40,838 bases of DNA from Streptomyces coryli (GCF_011044975.1 NZ_JAAKZV010000045.1:1-40838); one strand, 5' to 3'. Counted from the stretch's first letter, positions 28,609 through 37,570 are shown. The notes: a model not told the origin generated them from the sequence alone. A program made the numbers and translations.

Positions 28609-30267
28609 TCAGGCCGAAGCCGCCGCCGTCGCCTTCAGCGCGAGCCACAGCTCCATGCGGGTATCCGGATCGTCCAGCGACCGGCCGAGGATCTCCTCGA
28701 CCCGGCGCATCCGGTACCGCAACGTGTGCCGGTGCACCCCGAGATCGGCCGCCGCCGCGTCCCACTGGCCGTGCCGCGACAGCCACGCCCGGAGCGAGTC
28801 GACCAGGTCGCCGCGTCCGGTGGCGTCGTGGTCGTGCAGCGCCCGCAGCGTGCCGTCCGCGAAGGCCTGCACCGCCTCGTCCGCCAGCAGCGGCAGCACG
28901 CTCCCGGTGGCGACCTCTTCATGCTCTACGAGCACCCGCCCCCGCCGCCGCGCCACGGACAGCGCCTGCTCGGCCTGCTTGTACGCGACGGTGGCCACCG
29001 CGGGGCCCGCGGGCGCGGAGACGCCCACCGTGAGCGGCAGTCCGCGCCGTCCCGCGGCCGAGCCGCGGATCAGCGAGCCGATCGCGTCCGGCCGCTGCGC
29101 CTCCAGCTCGGCGCAGTGCCGGGCGGCGGCGGCCACCGCGGCGCCGCCGTCGACGGCGAGCACCATGAGGCGGCCGGCGTCGGGGACGGCGAGCACCGTC
29201 TCGCCCGCGCCGAGGGCGGCGGCTTCGAGGGCGTCGGCGAGGGCGCTCAGCGGATCGCCCTCGTCGTCCTCCGCGGACGGGTCCGGCTCGGCGACCAGCA
29301 TCCGTACGGGCGCGTCCAGCAGCCCGCCGTACATCGGGCCTGCCACCGAGCGGGCGTGCTCGGCCTGACCGGCGAGGAGGAGGCGCAACACCGCCGTGCC
29401 GAGGCGCTGTTCGGCCACCTGGAAGGTCCGCGAGCGCTCCAGCGTCAGGGTGAGGAGGGCGACGGCAGCGTGTACGGCGTAGCGCTGGGCGGTGCCGAGC
29501 GCGGCGCCGGTGCCGACGGCCAGCACGCCGCAGGGGCGGCGGCCGGAGCCGAGAGTCTGCAGCTCGACGCGGTCCGTGGCGGGGCCGTCGTCATCGGCGT
29601 CTTCGGCCTGGCCTTCCTCGGCCGGCTCCACGCCCGCCACCACCGCGCTCGCCGGCACCGGCCGGTCCCGCAGCCGGCCGACGTCGCCGGTCAGCCGCTC
29701 GGCCCGGCCCGCGGCCCAGTCGGGGGCGGCGGCGATCAGCGCGCCGGAGGCGTCGTAGAGCGCGGCCCAGCCGTCGAGGTGGGCCGCGAGGCGGCGGACC
29801 ACCGCGGTCTGGCCCCCGTCGCCGAGCGCGGCCCGGGTGAGGTCGCGCTGGGCGTCGAAGCCGGAGGTCAGCGCGCGGTACTGGTCGGTGGCCAGGGCCG
29901 CGGAGACCACCTTCGTGATGGCGATGAACGGCACCGGGCGCGGGACCTCGAGCAGCGGGAGGCCCTCCTCCGTCGCGGCCTCGATGAGCGCCTGCGGCGT
30001 CGGCTCGATGTTGACGCCCACCCCGAAGCCGAGGCCGACCACACCGGCCCGCGCCAGGCGCCGCACGTAGCGCCGGATGGCGGCCGCGTCGTCCGGATCC
30101 AGCTTCATCCCGGTGGTGAGCAGCAGCTCCCCGCCCTCGAGATACGGCACCGGGTCGATCAGCTCGCTGACCGTCGCCCAGCGCACAGGCTCGTCCAGCC
30201 GTTCCGCGCCGGCGAGCACGGACAGCTTCAGCGCCGAATGGCGGACGAGATCGGCGAGGGTCGGCAT
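28609..30267 (-). CDS. PucR-family transcriptional regulator
   Basis: 552 residues from ATG at 30267, with GAAGGA just upstream. The N-terminal PucR ligand domain (about 1-130: LADLVRHSALKLSVLAG, LLLTTGMKLDPDD) is followed by a GGDEF-like middle and a C-terminal helix-turn-helix (DAAAADLGVHRHTLRYRMRR, near 500-525). PucR proteins often control purine, GABA or amino-acid use. Being between aldehyde dehydrogenase and gabT it is the natural candidate regulator of both. Upstream sequence holds TTGGAC that could be its -35. Confidence 0.92.
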   Translation of the reverse strand: MPTLADLVRHSALKLSVLAGAERLDEPVRWATVSELIDPVPYLEGGELLLTTGMKLDPDDAAAIRRYVRRLARAGVVGLGFGVGVNIEPTPQALIEAATEEGLPLLEVPRPVPFIAITKVVSAALATDQYRALTSGFDAQRDLTRAALGDGGQTAVVRRLAAHLDGWAALYDASGALIAAAPDWAAGRAERLTGDVGRLRDRPVPASAVVAGVEPAEEGQAEDADDDGPATDRVELQTLGSGRRPCGVLAVGTGAALGTAQRYAVHAAVALLTLTLERSRTFQVAEQRLGTAVLRLLLAGQAEHARSVAGPMYGGLLDAPVRMLVAEPDPSAEDDEGDPLSALADALEAAALGAGETVLAVPDAGRLMVLAVDGGAAVAAAARHCAELEAQRPDAIGSLIRGSAAGRRGLPLTVGVSAPAGPAVATVAYKQAEQALSVARRRGRVLVEHEEVATGSVLPLLADEAVQAFADGTLRALHDHDATGRGDLVDSLRAWLSRHGQWDAAAADLGVHRHTLRYRMRRVEEILGRSLDDPDTRMELWLALKATAAASA

Positions 30268-30371
30268 GGGTCCTTCACAGTTTTTGCACGCTCTGCGCCG
30301 CTCCGTACGAACGGCTACCCGCAATTGTGCCGCATCGTCCAAGGGCTTCCGCAGGCCACCGCCCTATTTCC

Positions 30372-32690
30372 TCATCCGTGCAGGTCCACCAGCACCGGCG
30401 CCCCTCGCGCACCCTCCACACTTGTGAAGGAAACCACCGCGTGCCCCGCCGGCACCGTGTTCGCCAGCTCGGACGCCGACCAGCGCTCCCGCTCCACCTG
30501 CCGCACGGTCACCGACTGGCTCATCACCTTCGACCCGGTCACCAGCTGCCGCACGCCGCGCAGCGAGCGCCGCAGGGTGCCGCCGGACACATCGGGGGTG
30601 TGCGTGACGTCGCGGGTCTGCACCCACTCCGCCCCCCATGCGTCCGCGAAGTGCCGGCCGTCCCAGGTGGAGACCCCGGACAGCGCCATCCGGCAGCCCA
30701 CCGCCGACAGCAGCGGGCCGCGCAGCGCCTCGGCGACCTCGTCGAGCGAGCGCAGCGCGAGGACGACGCCGGCGTTGGCGGAGCGCAGCCGCTGCACGCC
30801 CCGTACGGTCTCGGCGGTCACCGTGTGCGCGGCGTCGTCGAGGACGAGGCCGACGAAGAGCGACCGGTCCCGGCGGGCGGGCGCGACGGAGACGAACTGC
30901 GCCAGCAGCAGCCGCGTCAGCAGCCGGGCCGCCTCGGCGTGGCCGCGCTCCGGCAGATCGATCCGCACCCGCATCGGGTGCTCCAGCGCCCGCATGGAGA
31001 ACTGCCGCCCCTGCCACCCGGGTTCGAAGAAGCCGGCGAACGCCGGCCGGTCCAGCACCGCGATCCGGTCGGCCAGCAGCGGCCCGATGTCGCCGGCCCG
31101 CCGCGACTGCCGCTCCCGCCCCTCCAGTTCCCGCAGCGCCGCCCCGTCCCCCGCCGCCTCGCAGGCCTCGCGCAACGAGCCGACGGCGACCGGCTCGGCG
31201 TCCAGCAGGGCGCGCAGCTCCGGCACACCGGGGAAGCGGCCGTGGGCGGAGCGATACGGACCGAGCAGCTGGGCGAGCGCCAGCGACGCCTGCCGCAGCT
31301 CCGCTGTCCGTACGCCCGGATCGGCGCCGAGCAGCGCGTCCGCGAGCAGCGCGGCGGCCTGGTCGGGGTCCTGGGTGCCGCCGTAGAGATCGAGGTCGTG
31401 CCGCGAGTCCGGGTCGCCGATCCGGATCACCACGTCGTACGCGTCGTCGGCGCCCAGCGCGCTCCCCGCAGAGCCGACGGAGACCACCGCCGCCCGCCCG
31501 GCGAGCGCCAGCAGGCACAGCGACTCGGCGCAGGGCGCGACGACCCGGCCGGTCTTCCCGGAGGCGGCGGGCCCGACGACGAGCAGGCCTGTACTCACCA
31601 GCGACGGCTCGAGGGCGATGCCCTCGCCGCGGTACGCGTACTCGTTCCGCCCGTCGTCGGGCGCCGCGCCGATCCGCACCTGCCCGGTGACGAGGTCGTG
31701 CAGCGCCGCCCGCGCCCCGATGTCGCGCAGCCCGGACGGATGCGGGAAGGCGCCGGCACCGTCGTGCCGCACCGCGTCGGTGAAGGGCTTCAGCCGGGTG
31801 GGCTGCGCCTGCACGGTCTCCCAGGCGCGGGTGATACGGGCCTGGTCGACGTCGTTCATCGCGCCGGATGCGGCCTCGCGCTCGAGCGCGTCGGCGACAT
31901 CGCCGAGCCCGACGGCACGCAGCTCGGCCCAGTCGGCGGCGACGAGTTCGGGCTCCTCGGCCTCGTCCTCCTCCGCGTCCTTGTGCTGCGGCCTGAAGAC
32001 CTCCCGCCACCGCCCCAGCCGGGCGGCACCCCAGACGATCGCGCCGGTGAGCAGCGTGTAGACGCCGTAGGTGAAGAGGAAGACCGCCGCCTCGCTGCTC
32101 GGATCGCGCAGCCAGGCGTCCGGCGCGAGGTCGAAGAAGACCGGCACCACGGGGATGAATCCGCTGGGCACGACCAGCATCCACACCACGAACGCGCCCG
32201 AGATCGTGCCCGCGGCCCGCCGCCGTTCACCGGCGTCGAGCACGTACCGCCGCACCGCCTCGGGCCACTGCCCGGCCCGCCCCGCGATCCAGCCGATGAA
32301 CGCGAGCACCGCGAGGTCGTACAGATCGGCGAAGACGGCCCCGGCCCGGTCCCGCCCCTTGCCGTCCCACCACGAGTCCGGCGTCACCAGCTCGAGCGGC
32401 CAGTGGCGGAAGGGGATCACGCCGTTCCGGTACAGCGACCACACGATGAATGCCCCGGCCAGGGTCAGCAGCGCGCCGCCCACCAGCTGCCGGTCCTCGA
32501 CCCGGTCCGGCTCCTCGGGCGGCTTCGGCCGCCGGCCGAAGCGCCAGATGCCCGGCCCGGCCTCCGGCCGCGGTGTGCGCAGCCACGCAAGGAACGGATG
32601 CTCCCCGGGCGACCGCTGCGGCGGGACCCCCGGCCTGGGCGGCGCCGGTACGCCCTGCCACCGAGCCGTGTCCTTGCCCTGCGTCCCCAT
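30372..32690 (-). CDS. TraD/VirD4-like membrane ATP/GTP-binding protein
   Basis: 772 residues from ATG at 32690, with GAGGAG nine bases upstream. Pro-rich head, then four membrane segments (about 69-85, 124-139, 163-179, 203-220), then a cytoplasmic P-loop domain: Walker A GPAASGKT (373-380) and a Walker B-like LVLDD near 600. The layout matches type IV coupling proteins (TraD, VirD4) and streptomycete 'ATP/GTP-binding proteins' that are conserved in the core chromosome. No relaxase, integrase or other transfer gene is nearby, so it is not part of a visible mobile element. Role unknown. Divergent from gabT. Confidence 0.85.
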   Translation of the reverse strand: MGTQGKDTARWQGVPAPPRPGVPPQRSPGEHPFLAWLRTPRPEAGPGIWRFGRRPKPPEEPDRVEDRQLVGGALLTLAGAFIVWSLYRNGVIPFRHWPLELVTPDSWWDGKGRDRAGAVFADLYDLAVLAFIGWIAGRAGQWPEAVRRYVLDAGERRRAAGTISGAFVVWMLVVPSGFIPVVPVFFDLAPDAWLRDPSSEAAVFLFTYGVYTLLTGAIVWGAARLGRWREVFRPQHKDAEEDEAEEPELVAADWAELRAVGLGDVADALEREAASGAMNDVDQARITRAWETVQAQPTRLKPFTDAVRHDGAGAFPHPSGLRDIGARAALHDLVTGQVRIGAAPDDGRNEYAYRGEGIALEPSLVSTGLLVVGPAASGKTGRVVAPCAESLCLLALAGRAAVVSVGSAGSALGADDAYDVVIRIGDPDSRHDLDLYGGTQDPDQAAALLADALLGADPGVRTAELRQASLALAQLLGPYRSAHGRFPGVPELRALLDAEPVAVGSLREACEAAGDGAALRELEGRERQSRRAGDIGPLLADRIAVLDRPAFAGFFEPGWQGRQFSMRALEHPMRVRIDLPERGHAEAARLLTRLLLAQFVSVAPARRDRSLFVGLVLDDAAHTVTAETVRGVQRLRSANAGVVLALRSLDEVAEALRGPLLSAVGCRMALSGVSTWDGRHFADAWGAEWVQTRDVTHTPDVSGGTLRRSLRGVRQLVTGSKVMSQSVTVRQVERERWSASELANTVPAGHAVVSFTSVEGARGAPVLVDLHG

Positions 32691-32724
32691 AGAACCCGCT
32701 CCTCGCCCCTCGTTCGGCGGGCCC

Positions 32725-32730
32725 AATCTA
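32725..32730 (-). promoter_or_regulatory. Candidate -10 box of the TraD-like gene (TAGATT)
   Basis: TAGATT in minus sense, 34 bases before ATG at 32690. The 288-base region up to gabT also holds candidate boxes for gabT (TAGCAT, TAGCCT), none decisive. Confidence 0.35.
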
Positions 32731-32978
32731 CTTGCCCACGAGGGCGGTTGACCGGCAGTTACCTGCACCGCGCGGCGCGCCGGAGGGCGTCGCGCAGCAC
32801 ACAATTCCATCACCGACGGCTACTGATCGCCACCCTCCGCGACCGCATTCCCCAGGCCGCCCTGGACGCGGTGGACAACCCGACACGCGTATCACTCCGC
32901 CGCGTAGCATCCCCGCCTCGCGCCCGCGCCCCTAGCCTGCGACATAACGCACCGTTTGCCCCGGACCGGAGGAGCACC

Positions 32979-34310
32979 ATGACCATCCCCCAGGAGCGTC
33001 GCCTCGTCACCGCCATCCCTGGCCCGAAGTCCCAGGAGATGATGGCGCGCAAGCAGTCCGCCGTCGCCAATGGCGTCGGCACCGTCATGCCGGTCTTCGC
33101 CGCCAAGGCGGGCGGCGGGGTCCTGGAGGACGTCGACGGCAACCGCCTGATCGACTTCGGCTCCGGCATCGCCGTCACCTCGGTCGGCAACAGCGCCGAG
33201 GCCGTCGTCCGCCGGGCCTCCGCCCAGCTGCAGGACTACACCCACACCTGTTTCATGGTGACCCCGTACGAGGGCTACGTGGAGGTGTGCGAGCAGCTCG
33301 CCGAGCTCACCCCCGGTGACCACGCCAAGAAGTCGGCGCTCTTCAACTCCGGCGCCGAGGCCGTCGAGAACGCGGTGAAGATCGCCCGCTCGTACACCAA
33401 GCGCCAGGCCGTCGTCGTCTTCGACCACGGCTACCACGGCCGCACGAACCTCACGATGGCGCTCACCGCCAAGGACATGCCGTACAAGCACGGCTTCGGC
33501 CCCTTCGCGCCGGAGATCTACCGGGTGCCGGTGGCCTACCCGTACCGCTGGCTGACCGGCCCGGAGAACTGCGCCGAGGAAGCCGCGGCCCAGGCCATCG
33601 ACATGATCAGCAAGCAGGTCGGCGCGGAGAACGTGGCGGCCATCGTGATCGAGCCGGTGCTCGGCGAGGGCGGCTTCATCGAGCCGGCGAAGGGCTTCCT
33701 GCCGCGGATCGCCGAGTTCGCCAAGGAGAACGGGATCGTCTTCGTCGCGGACGAGATCCAGTCCGGCTTCTGCCGCACCGGCCAGTGGTTCGCGTGCGAG
33801 GACGAGGGCATCGTCCCGGACCTGGTCACCACCGCCAAGGGCATCGCGGGCGGCCTGCCGCTCGCGGCCGTGACGGGCCGCGCCGAGATCATGGACGCCC
33901 CGCACGTCGGCGGCCTCGGCGGTACGTACGGCGGCAACCCGGTGGCGTGCGCCGCGGCGCTGGGCGCCATCGAGACGATGCGCGAGCAGGACCTCAATGC
34001 CAAGGCGCGGCGGATCGGCGAGATCATGAAGCCCCGGCTGACGGCCCTTCAGGAGAAGCACGACGTCATCGGCGACGTCCGCGGCCGCGGCGCGATGATC
34101 GCGATCGAGCTGGTGAAGGCCGGCTCCAAGGACCCGAACCCGGAGTTCACCGCCACCCTGGCCAAGGCCTGCCACCAGGCCGGGCTGCTGGTGCTGACGA
34201 CCGGCACGTACGGCAATGTGATGCGCTTCCTGCCGCCGCTGGTGATCGGCGAGGACCTGCTCAACGAGGGCCTGGACATTCTCGAGCAGGCGCTCGCCAC
34301 GGCGGCGTAA
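32979..34310 (+). CDS. gabT: 4-aminobutyrate aminotransferase
   Basis: 443 residues from ATG at 32979, with GGAGGAG upstream. Fold type I class III aminotransferase: FNSGAEAVENAVKIAR, the EPVLGEGGF segment, VADEIQSGF with the PLP-ring Asp, and TTAKG with Lys287 as the Schiff-base lysine. Length and motifs fit GabT, which moves the amino group of GABA to 2-oxoglutarate and gives succinate semialdehyde. The aldehyde dehydrogenase at 26449-27894 could take the next step. It has its own promoter region shared with the divergent TraD-like gene. Confidence 0.95.
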   Translation: MTIPQERRLVTAIPGPKSQEMMARKQSAVANGVGTVMPVFAAKAGGGVLEDVDGNRLIDFGSGIAVTSVGNSAEAVVRRASAQLQDYTHTCFMVTPYEGYVEVCEQLAELTPGDHAKKSALFNSGAEAVENAVKIARSYTKRQAVVVFDHGYHGRTNLTMALTAKDMPYKHGFGPFAPEIYRVPVAYPYRWLTGPENCAEEAAAQAIDMISKQVGAENVAAIVIEPVLGEGGFIEPAKGFLPRIAEFAKENGIVFVADEIQSGFCRTGQWFACEDEGIVPDLVTTAKGIAGGLPLAAVTGRAEIMDAPHVGGLGGTYGGNPVACAAALGAIETMREQDLNAKARRIGEIMKPRLTALQEKHDVIGDVRGRGAMIAIELVKAGSKDPNPEFTATLAKACHQAGLLVLTTGTYGNVMRFLPPLVIGEDLLNEGLDILEQALATAA

Positions 34311-34327
34311 TCCAGCCATCCGACACG

Positions 34328-34373
34328 GGTGCATGCGGCCGGATTGCACAGGTGCGTTCGGCCGTATTGCATA
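34328..34373. repeat. Tandem 23-base repeats with CGGCCG cores downstream of gabT
   Basis: Two adjacent 23-base units (34328-34350, 34351-34373) share 19 of 23 bases; each has CGGCCG in the middle and a TTGCA after it. A third, partial start follows (AATGCGTG). TTGCA-N4-TGCG occurs twice (34344-34356 and 34367-34379). It lies between gabT and the PAP2 gene and may be an operator or part of a promoter. Confidence 0.45.
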
Positions 34374-34400
34374 AATGCGTGAAGGAGTTGCGGAGGCCCG

Positions 34401-34460
34401 ATGGTGACCGAGTGGAGCGCCTGCCCGGAGCACGGCGGCTGCCGTACCGTCTTTGCGTAG
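34401..34460 (+). CDS. Possible small ORF upstream of PAP2 gene (19 residues)
   Basis: ATG at 34401, preceded by GCGGAGG five bases upstream, encodes 19 residues (MVTEWSACPEHGGCRTVFA) and ends in TAG at 34460, 26 bases before the PAP2 GTG. It contains two Cys and a His. Good ribosome site and position suggest a small protein or leader peptide, but length gives no statistical support. Confidence 0.3.
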   Translation: MVTEWSACPEHGGCRTVFA

Positions 34461-34486
34461 AACCTCCTCATCGATCGGATCCCCGC

Positions 34487-35200
34487 GTGCCCTACACCCC
34501 CCTGGGTGCGCGGCCACCTGAAAAAGGGACCGTCCGTCCCGGAGCCTTCCCCCCGGCTCCGGGGCGGACGGTTCTGCTTGTGCTGGCGGCGCTCGCGGCC
34601 GTATCGGCGCTCGTCTTCGCGGTGCTGGCGTGGCAGGTCGCGACCGGCGGCCCGCTGGCGCGGCTCGATGTGCGGGTGTCCGGGGTGTTCGTACGCCACC
34701 AGCCGGTCCGGCTGAGCGAGGCGCTCGCCGATCTCGGCACCGTGGTGGTGGCCGTGCCGGTCCTGGCCGCCGCGCTCGGATACGCCCTGGCGCGCCGCAG
34801 TTGGCGCGGCCCGCTGGCCGCGGCGGTCGCGATGGGCGCGGTCCCGCTGTTCGTCATGCCGCTGAAAGCCCTCTTCGCGCGCCCGGGTCCGATGGGCGAA
34901 CCGCTCGGCGCCTACGCCGGCTACTTCCCTTCGGGCCACGCGGCGACGGCGGCGGTGGCGTACGGCGCGTCGGCGCTGGTGCTGCTGCCGCTGCTCAGGA
35001 CCCGCGACTCGCGGCGGCTGCTCGCAGCAGCCGCCGTCGTGCTCGTCCTCGGCAACGGGCTCGGGCTGGTGTGGCGCGGCTACCACTGGCCGCTGGACGT
35101 GCTGGCGTCCTGGTGCCTGGCGGTGGTGCCGCTGTGCGCCGTGGCGTTGGTCAGCCCGCGGATCAGCCCTCGGGTCAGCTCCCGCCCTCGCGGGCGATGA
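34487..35200 (+). CDS. PAP2-family phosphatase, membrane-bound
   Basis: 237 residues from GTG at 34487; no Shine-Dalgarno is clear, and a GTG at 34580 after the hairpin is an alternative start. Six hydrophobic segments. The acid phosphatase signature is present in pieces: KALFARPGP (KxxxxxxRP-like), SGHA in YFPSGHAAT, and RGYHWPLDV (SRxxxxxHxxxD-like). It likely removes phosphate from undecaprenyl diphosphate, phosphatidate or similar lipids. A long inverted repeat (34529-34572) lies inside its 5' end. Its 3' end overlaps the opposite gene by 26 bases. Confidence 0.87.
   Translation: MPYTPLGARPPEKGTVRPGAFPPAPGRTVLLVLAALAAVSALVFAVLAWQVATGGPLARLDVRVSGVFVRHQPVRLSEALADLGTVVVAVPVLAAALGYALARRSWRGPLAAAVAMGAVPLFVMPLKALFARPGPMGEPLGAYAGYFPSGHAATAAVAYGASALVLLPLLRTRDSRRLLAAAAVVLVLGNGLGLVWRGYHWPLDVLASWCLAVVPLCAVALVSPRISPRVSSRPRGR
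34529..34572. terminator. Long hairpin with T-run on the minus strand, inside PAP2 5' end
   Basis: An 18-base inverted repeat, 34529-34546 with 34555-34572, loop of eight, one G-T mismatch. On the minus strand it is followed by CCCTTTTTC, the form of an intrinsic terminator for transcripts coming from the right. On the plus strand it could also end gabT transcription if PAP2 really starts later. Confidence 0.6.
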
Positions 35201-35633
35201 GCGCCGCCGCCTCGTGCATGGCGAGTTCCAGCAGCGCCGGGTCGGTGAGCGTGCCGGAGCCGTCCGGCGGCACGATCCAGCGGACACCGCCGGTGGCCCG
35301 CCCCGGGTAGGGCACCACGATCCAGGTGCCGCGCCCCGCGCCCCGTACGCCGGTGGCCACCCAGCGGGCCGCGGTACCGGGCGGCACAAAGAAGCCGAGC
35401 CGGGAGTCCTGGAAGTCGGCGAGCACCGGTCCCGGACGGTCCATGCAGCGGGTGATCACGTCGAGCGTGGGATGCCCGAGATCGCCCGGCAGGATCAGTA
35501 CGTCCCACAGCTTTCCCGCCGGCAGCAGGATCGTGCCGAGCGGATTGCGCTCCCACTCCCACCGCACGCCGTCCGGATCCGGTGCCGCTGCCACCAGCCA
35601 CTCGACCGCCGTTTTAGCCCCCGCGCCAGTCAT
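35175..35633 (-). CDS. Hypothetical protein, possibly related to Prim-Pol N-terminal domain proteins
   Basis: 152 residues from ATG at 35633, with GAGGGG eight bases upstream. No signal peptide or membrane segment. Text such as VLADFQDSRLGFFVPPGTAARWVATG and RWIVPPDGSGTLTDP resembles streptomycete proteins labelled bifunctional DNA primase/polymerase N-terminal, but the metal-binding residues of a primase are not seen and the protein is short. Treat it as an actinobacterial protein of unknown function. Its last 26 bases overlap the PAP2 gene, and the nearest terminator on its strand is the hairpin at 34529-34572, so its mRNA would run antisense to PAP2. Confidence 0.75.
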   Translation of the reverse strand: MTGAGAKTAVEWLVAAAPDPDGVRWEWERNPLGTILLPAGKLWDVLILPGDLGHPTLDVITRCMDRPGPVLADFQDSRLGFFVPPGTAARWVATGVRGAGRGTWIVVPYPGRATGGVRWIVPPDGSGTLTDPALLELAMHEAAALIAREGGS

Positions 35634-35843
35634 GTCACTCGCCCCTCGTTTCGGTCACGCTCCGACCCCCGGTCGGGCCGGCGCACACAAGGGAGAGCGG
35701 GCCCGGGCCCGGCTATTACGCGAAAGGGCAGGTGGTGTGGGTCACAACCCGCCGAAGGGGCGTGCGCGGGGTGGGCAGTGGGGGCGGAGGCGGCGGGCCG
35801 GGCCCGTAAGATCCGATGCAGCCGTATCCGAGGGAGGGTGATC

Positions 35844-36881
35844 ATGCCCGAGTCGCTGGAGACGTTCATCGCGGGTCTGCCGAAGGCCGAGTTGCACGTC
35901 CACCACGTGGGGTCCGCGTCGCCGCGTATCGTCGCGGAGCTGGCAGCCCGGCATCCGGACTCCCCCGTGCCCAAGGACCCGGGCGCGCTCGCGGACTTCT
36001 TCAGCTTCCGCGACTTCGGGCACTTCATCGAGGTGTATCTGGCGGTCGTGGACCTGATCAGGGATGCCGAGGACGTCCGGCTGCTGACCTACGAGGTCGC
36101 CCGCGACATGGCGCGGCAGCAGATCCGGTACGCGGAGCTGACGGTGACGCCGTACAGCTCCGTGTCGCGGGGCATCCCGGACCGGGCCTTCCTGGAGGCG
36201 ATCGAGGACGCGCGGGTGTCCGCCGAGCGCGACCTGGGCGTCGTGCTGCGCTGGTGCTTCGACATCCCCGGCGAGGCCGGCCTCGCCTCGGCGGAGGAGA
36301 CGGCGCGGATCGCGGTGGACCTCGGCTGCGAGGGGCTGGTCTCCTTCGGCCTGGGCGGGCCTGAGATCGGCGTGCCGCGGCCGCAGTTCAAGCCGTACTT
36401 CGACAAGGCCATCGCGGCGGGCCTGCACAGCGTCCCGCACGCGGGCGAGACGACAGGCCCGGAGACCGTCTGGGACGCGCTGAAGGACCTCCGCGCCGAG
36501 CGCATCGGCCACGGCACCAGCTCCGCCCAGGACCCGGCGCTGCTGGCGCACTTGGCGGAGCACCGCATTCCGCTGGAGGTCTGCCCGACGTCGAACATCG
36601 CCACCCGGGCCGTAGCGACGCTGGACGAGCACCCGATCGGCGCCATGGTCGAGGCCGGCTGCCTGGTGACGATCAACAGCGACGATCCGCCGATGTTCGG
36701 CACGGATCTGAATACGGAGTACGGGGTCGCGGCCCGGCTGTTGGACCTCGACGAGGGCGGTCTGGCGGCGCTGGCGAAGAACGCGGTCGAGGCCTCGTTC
36801 CTCGACGCGTCCGGAAAGACCCGGCTCGCGGCCGAGATCGATGCTTATCTGTCTGCATGGCAGGAGCAGCGCCCGCAGTGA
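35844..36881 (+). CDS. Adenosine deaminase family; probable aminodeoxyfutalosine deaminase
   Basis: 345 residues from ATG at 35844 with GGAGG eight bases upstream. Zinc and catalytic residues are present: HVH (His18, His20), HAGE (His199, Glu202), IGHG (His223), NSDDPP (Asp280, Asp281). The N-terminal motif reads HVHHVGSASPR rather than the HLHxxGS of true adenosine deaminases. Streptomycete COG1816 enzymes of this type (for example from S. avermitilis) were shown to deaminate 6-aminodeoxyfutalosine in the futalosine route to menaquinone. I favour that function, which also fits streptomycete biology. The GDPD gene is coupled downstream. Confidence 0.9.
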   Translation: MPESLETFIAGLPKAELHVHHVGSASPRIVAELAARHPDSPVPKDPGALADFFSFRDFGHFIEVYLAVVDLIRDAEDVRLLTYEVARDMARQQIRYAELTVTPYSSVSRGIPDRAFLEAIEDARVSAERDLGVVLRWCFDIPGEAGLASAEETARIAVDLGCEGLVSFGLGGPEIGVPRPQFKPYFDKAIAAGLHSVPHAGETTGPETVWDALKDLRAERIGHGTSSAQDPALLAHLAEHRIPLEVCPTSNIATRAVATLDEHPIGAMVEAGCLVTINSDDPPMFGTDLNTEYGVAARLLDLDEGGLAALAKNAVEASFLDASGKTRLAAEIDAYLSAWQEQRPQ

Positions 36882-37570
36882 CACCCGTTGGCCGCACCCT
36901 GGCGGTCGCCCACCGCGGCGACCCGTACCGCGTCCGCGAGAACACCCTGGCGTCCCTGCGCTCGGCCGTCGCGGCGGGCGCGGACGCGGTGGAGTACGAC
37001 GTCCGCCTGACCCGCGACGGCGTGCCGGTGCTGCTGCACGACGTGACGCTGAAGCGGCTCTGGGGCTACGACATGCCGGTGGCGGCGCTCGACTACGCGG
37101 AGGTGGCGCGCCGCACCGGCGGCGGCGTCCCGACGCTCCGCGCCGCGCTGAAGGTGATGGCGGAGGAGCCGTCGGTCCGCTCCTTCATCGACCTCCCCGC
37201 CCCGGACGCCGCGACCGCGACGGTGGCGGAGGTGCAGGCGAGCGGCGCGGCGGCGAGCGTGTACTACTGCGGCGCGACGGCGGCGCTGCTCGCGGTCCGG
37301 GAGGCGGACGACACGGCGGAGATCGCGCTGTCGGGCAAGAACGGCGCCCGGCACACCGCGTCGCTGCTGACGGCGCTGCGGCCGAGGTGGCTCAACTACC
37401 GCTGGGGGTACGTGACTCCGTACATCGTGCGCCGCGACCACGAGGACGGCTATCTGGTGTCCTGCTGGACGGTCGACTGGGACCGCAACATAAGGAGCCT
37501 CCGCGACCTGGGCGTCGACTCGATCACGTCCAACCGGATCACCGGCCTGCGGAAGATCCTGGACGGCTGA
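36878..37570 (+). CDS. Glycerophosphodiester phosphodiesterase family protein
   Basis: 230 residues from GTG at 36878, whose GTGA overlaps the deaminase stop; AGGAG lies ten bases upstream. An ATG at 36857 would overlap more. TIM-barrel GDPD signatures are complete: AHRGDPYRVREN (His12, Arg13, Glu21, Asn22), VEYDVRLTRDG (Glu39, Asp41) and LLHD (His54). It would split glycerophosphodiesters into glycerol 3-phosphate and an alcohol. No signal peptide, so cytoplasmic. Ends at a strong hairpin shared with the convergent MFS gene. Confidence 0.9.
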   Translation: MTPVGRTLAVAHRGDPYRVRENTLASLRSAVAAGADAVEYDVRLTRDGVPVLLHDVTLKRLWGYDMPVAALDYAEVARRTGGGVPTLRAALKVMAEEPSVRSFIDLPAPDAATATVAEVQASGAAASVYYCGATAALLAVREADDTAEIALSGKNGARHTASLLTALRPRWLNYRWGYVTPYIVRRDHEDGYLVSCWTVDWDRNIRSLRDLGVDSITSNRITGLRKILDG

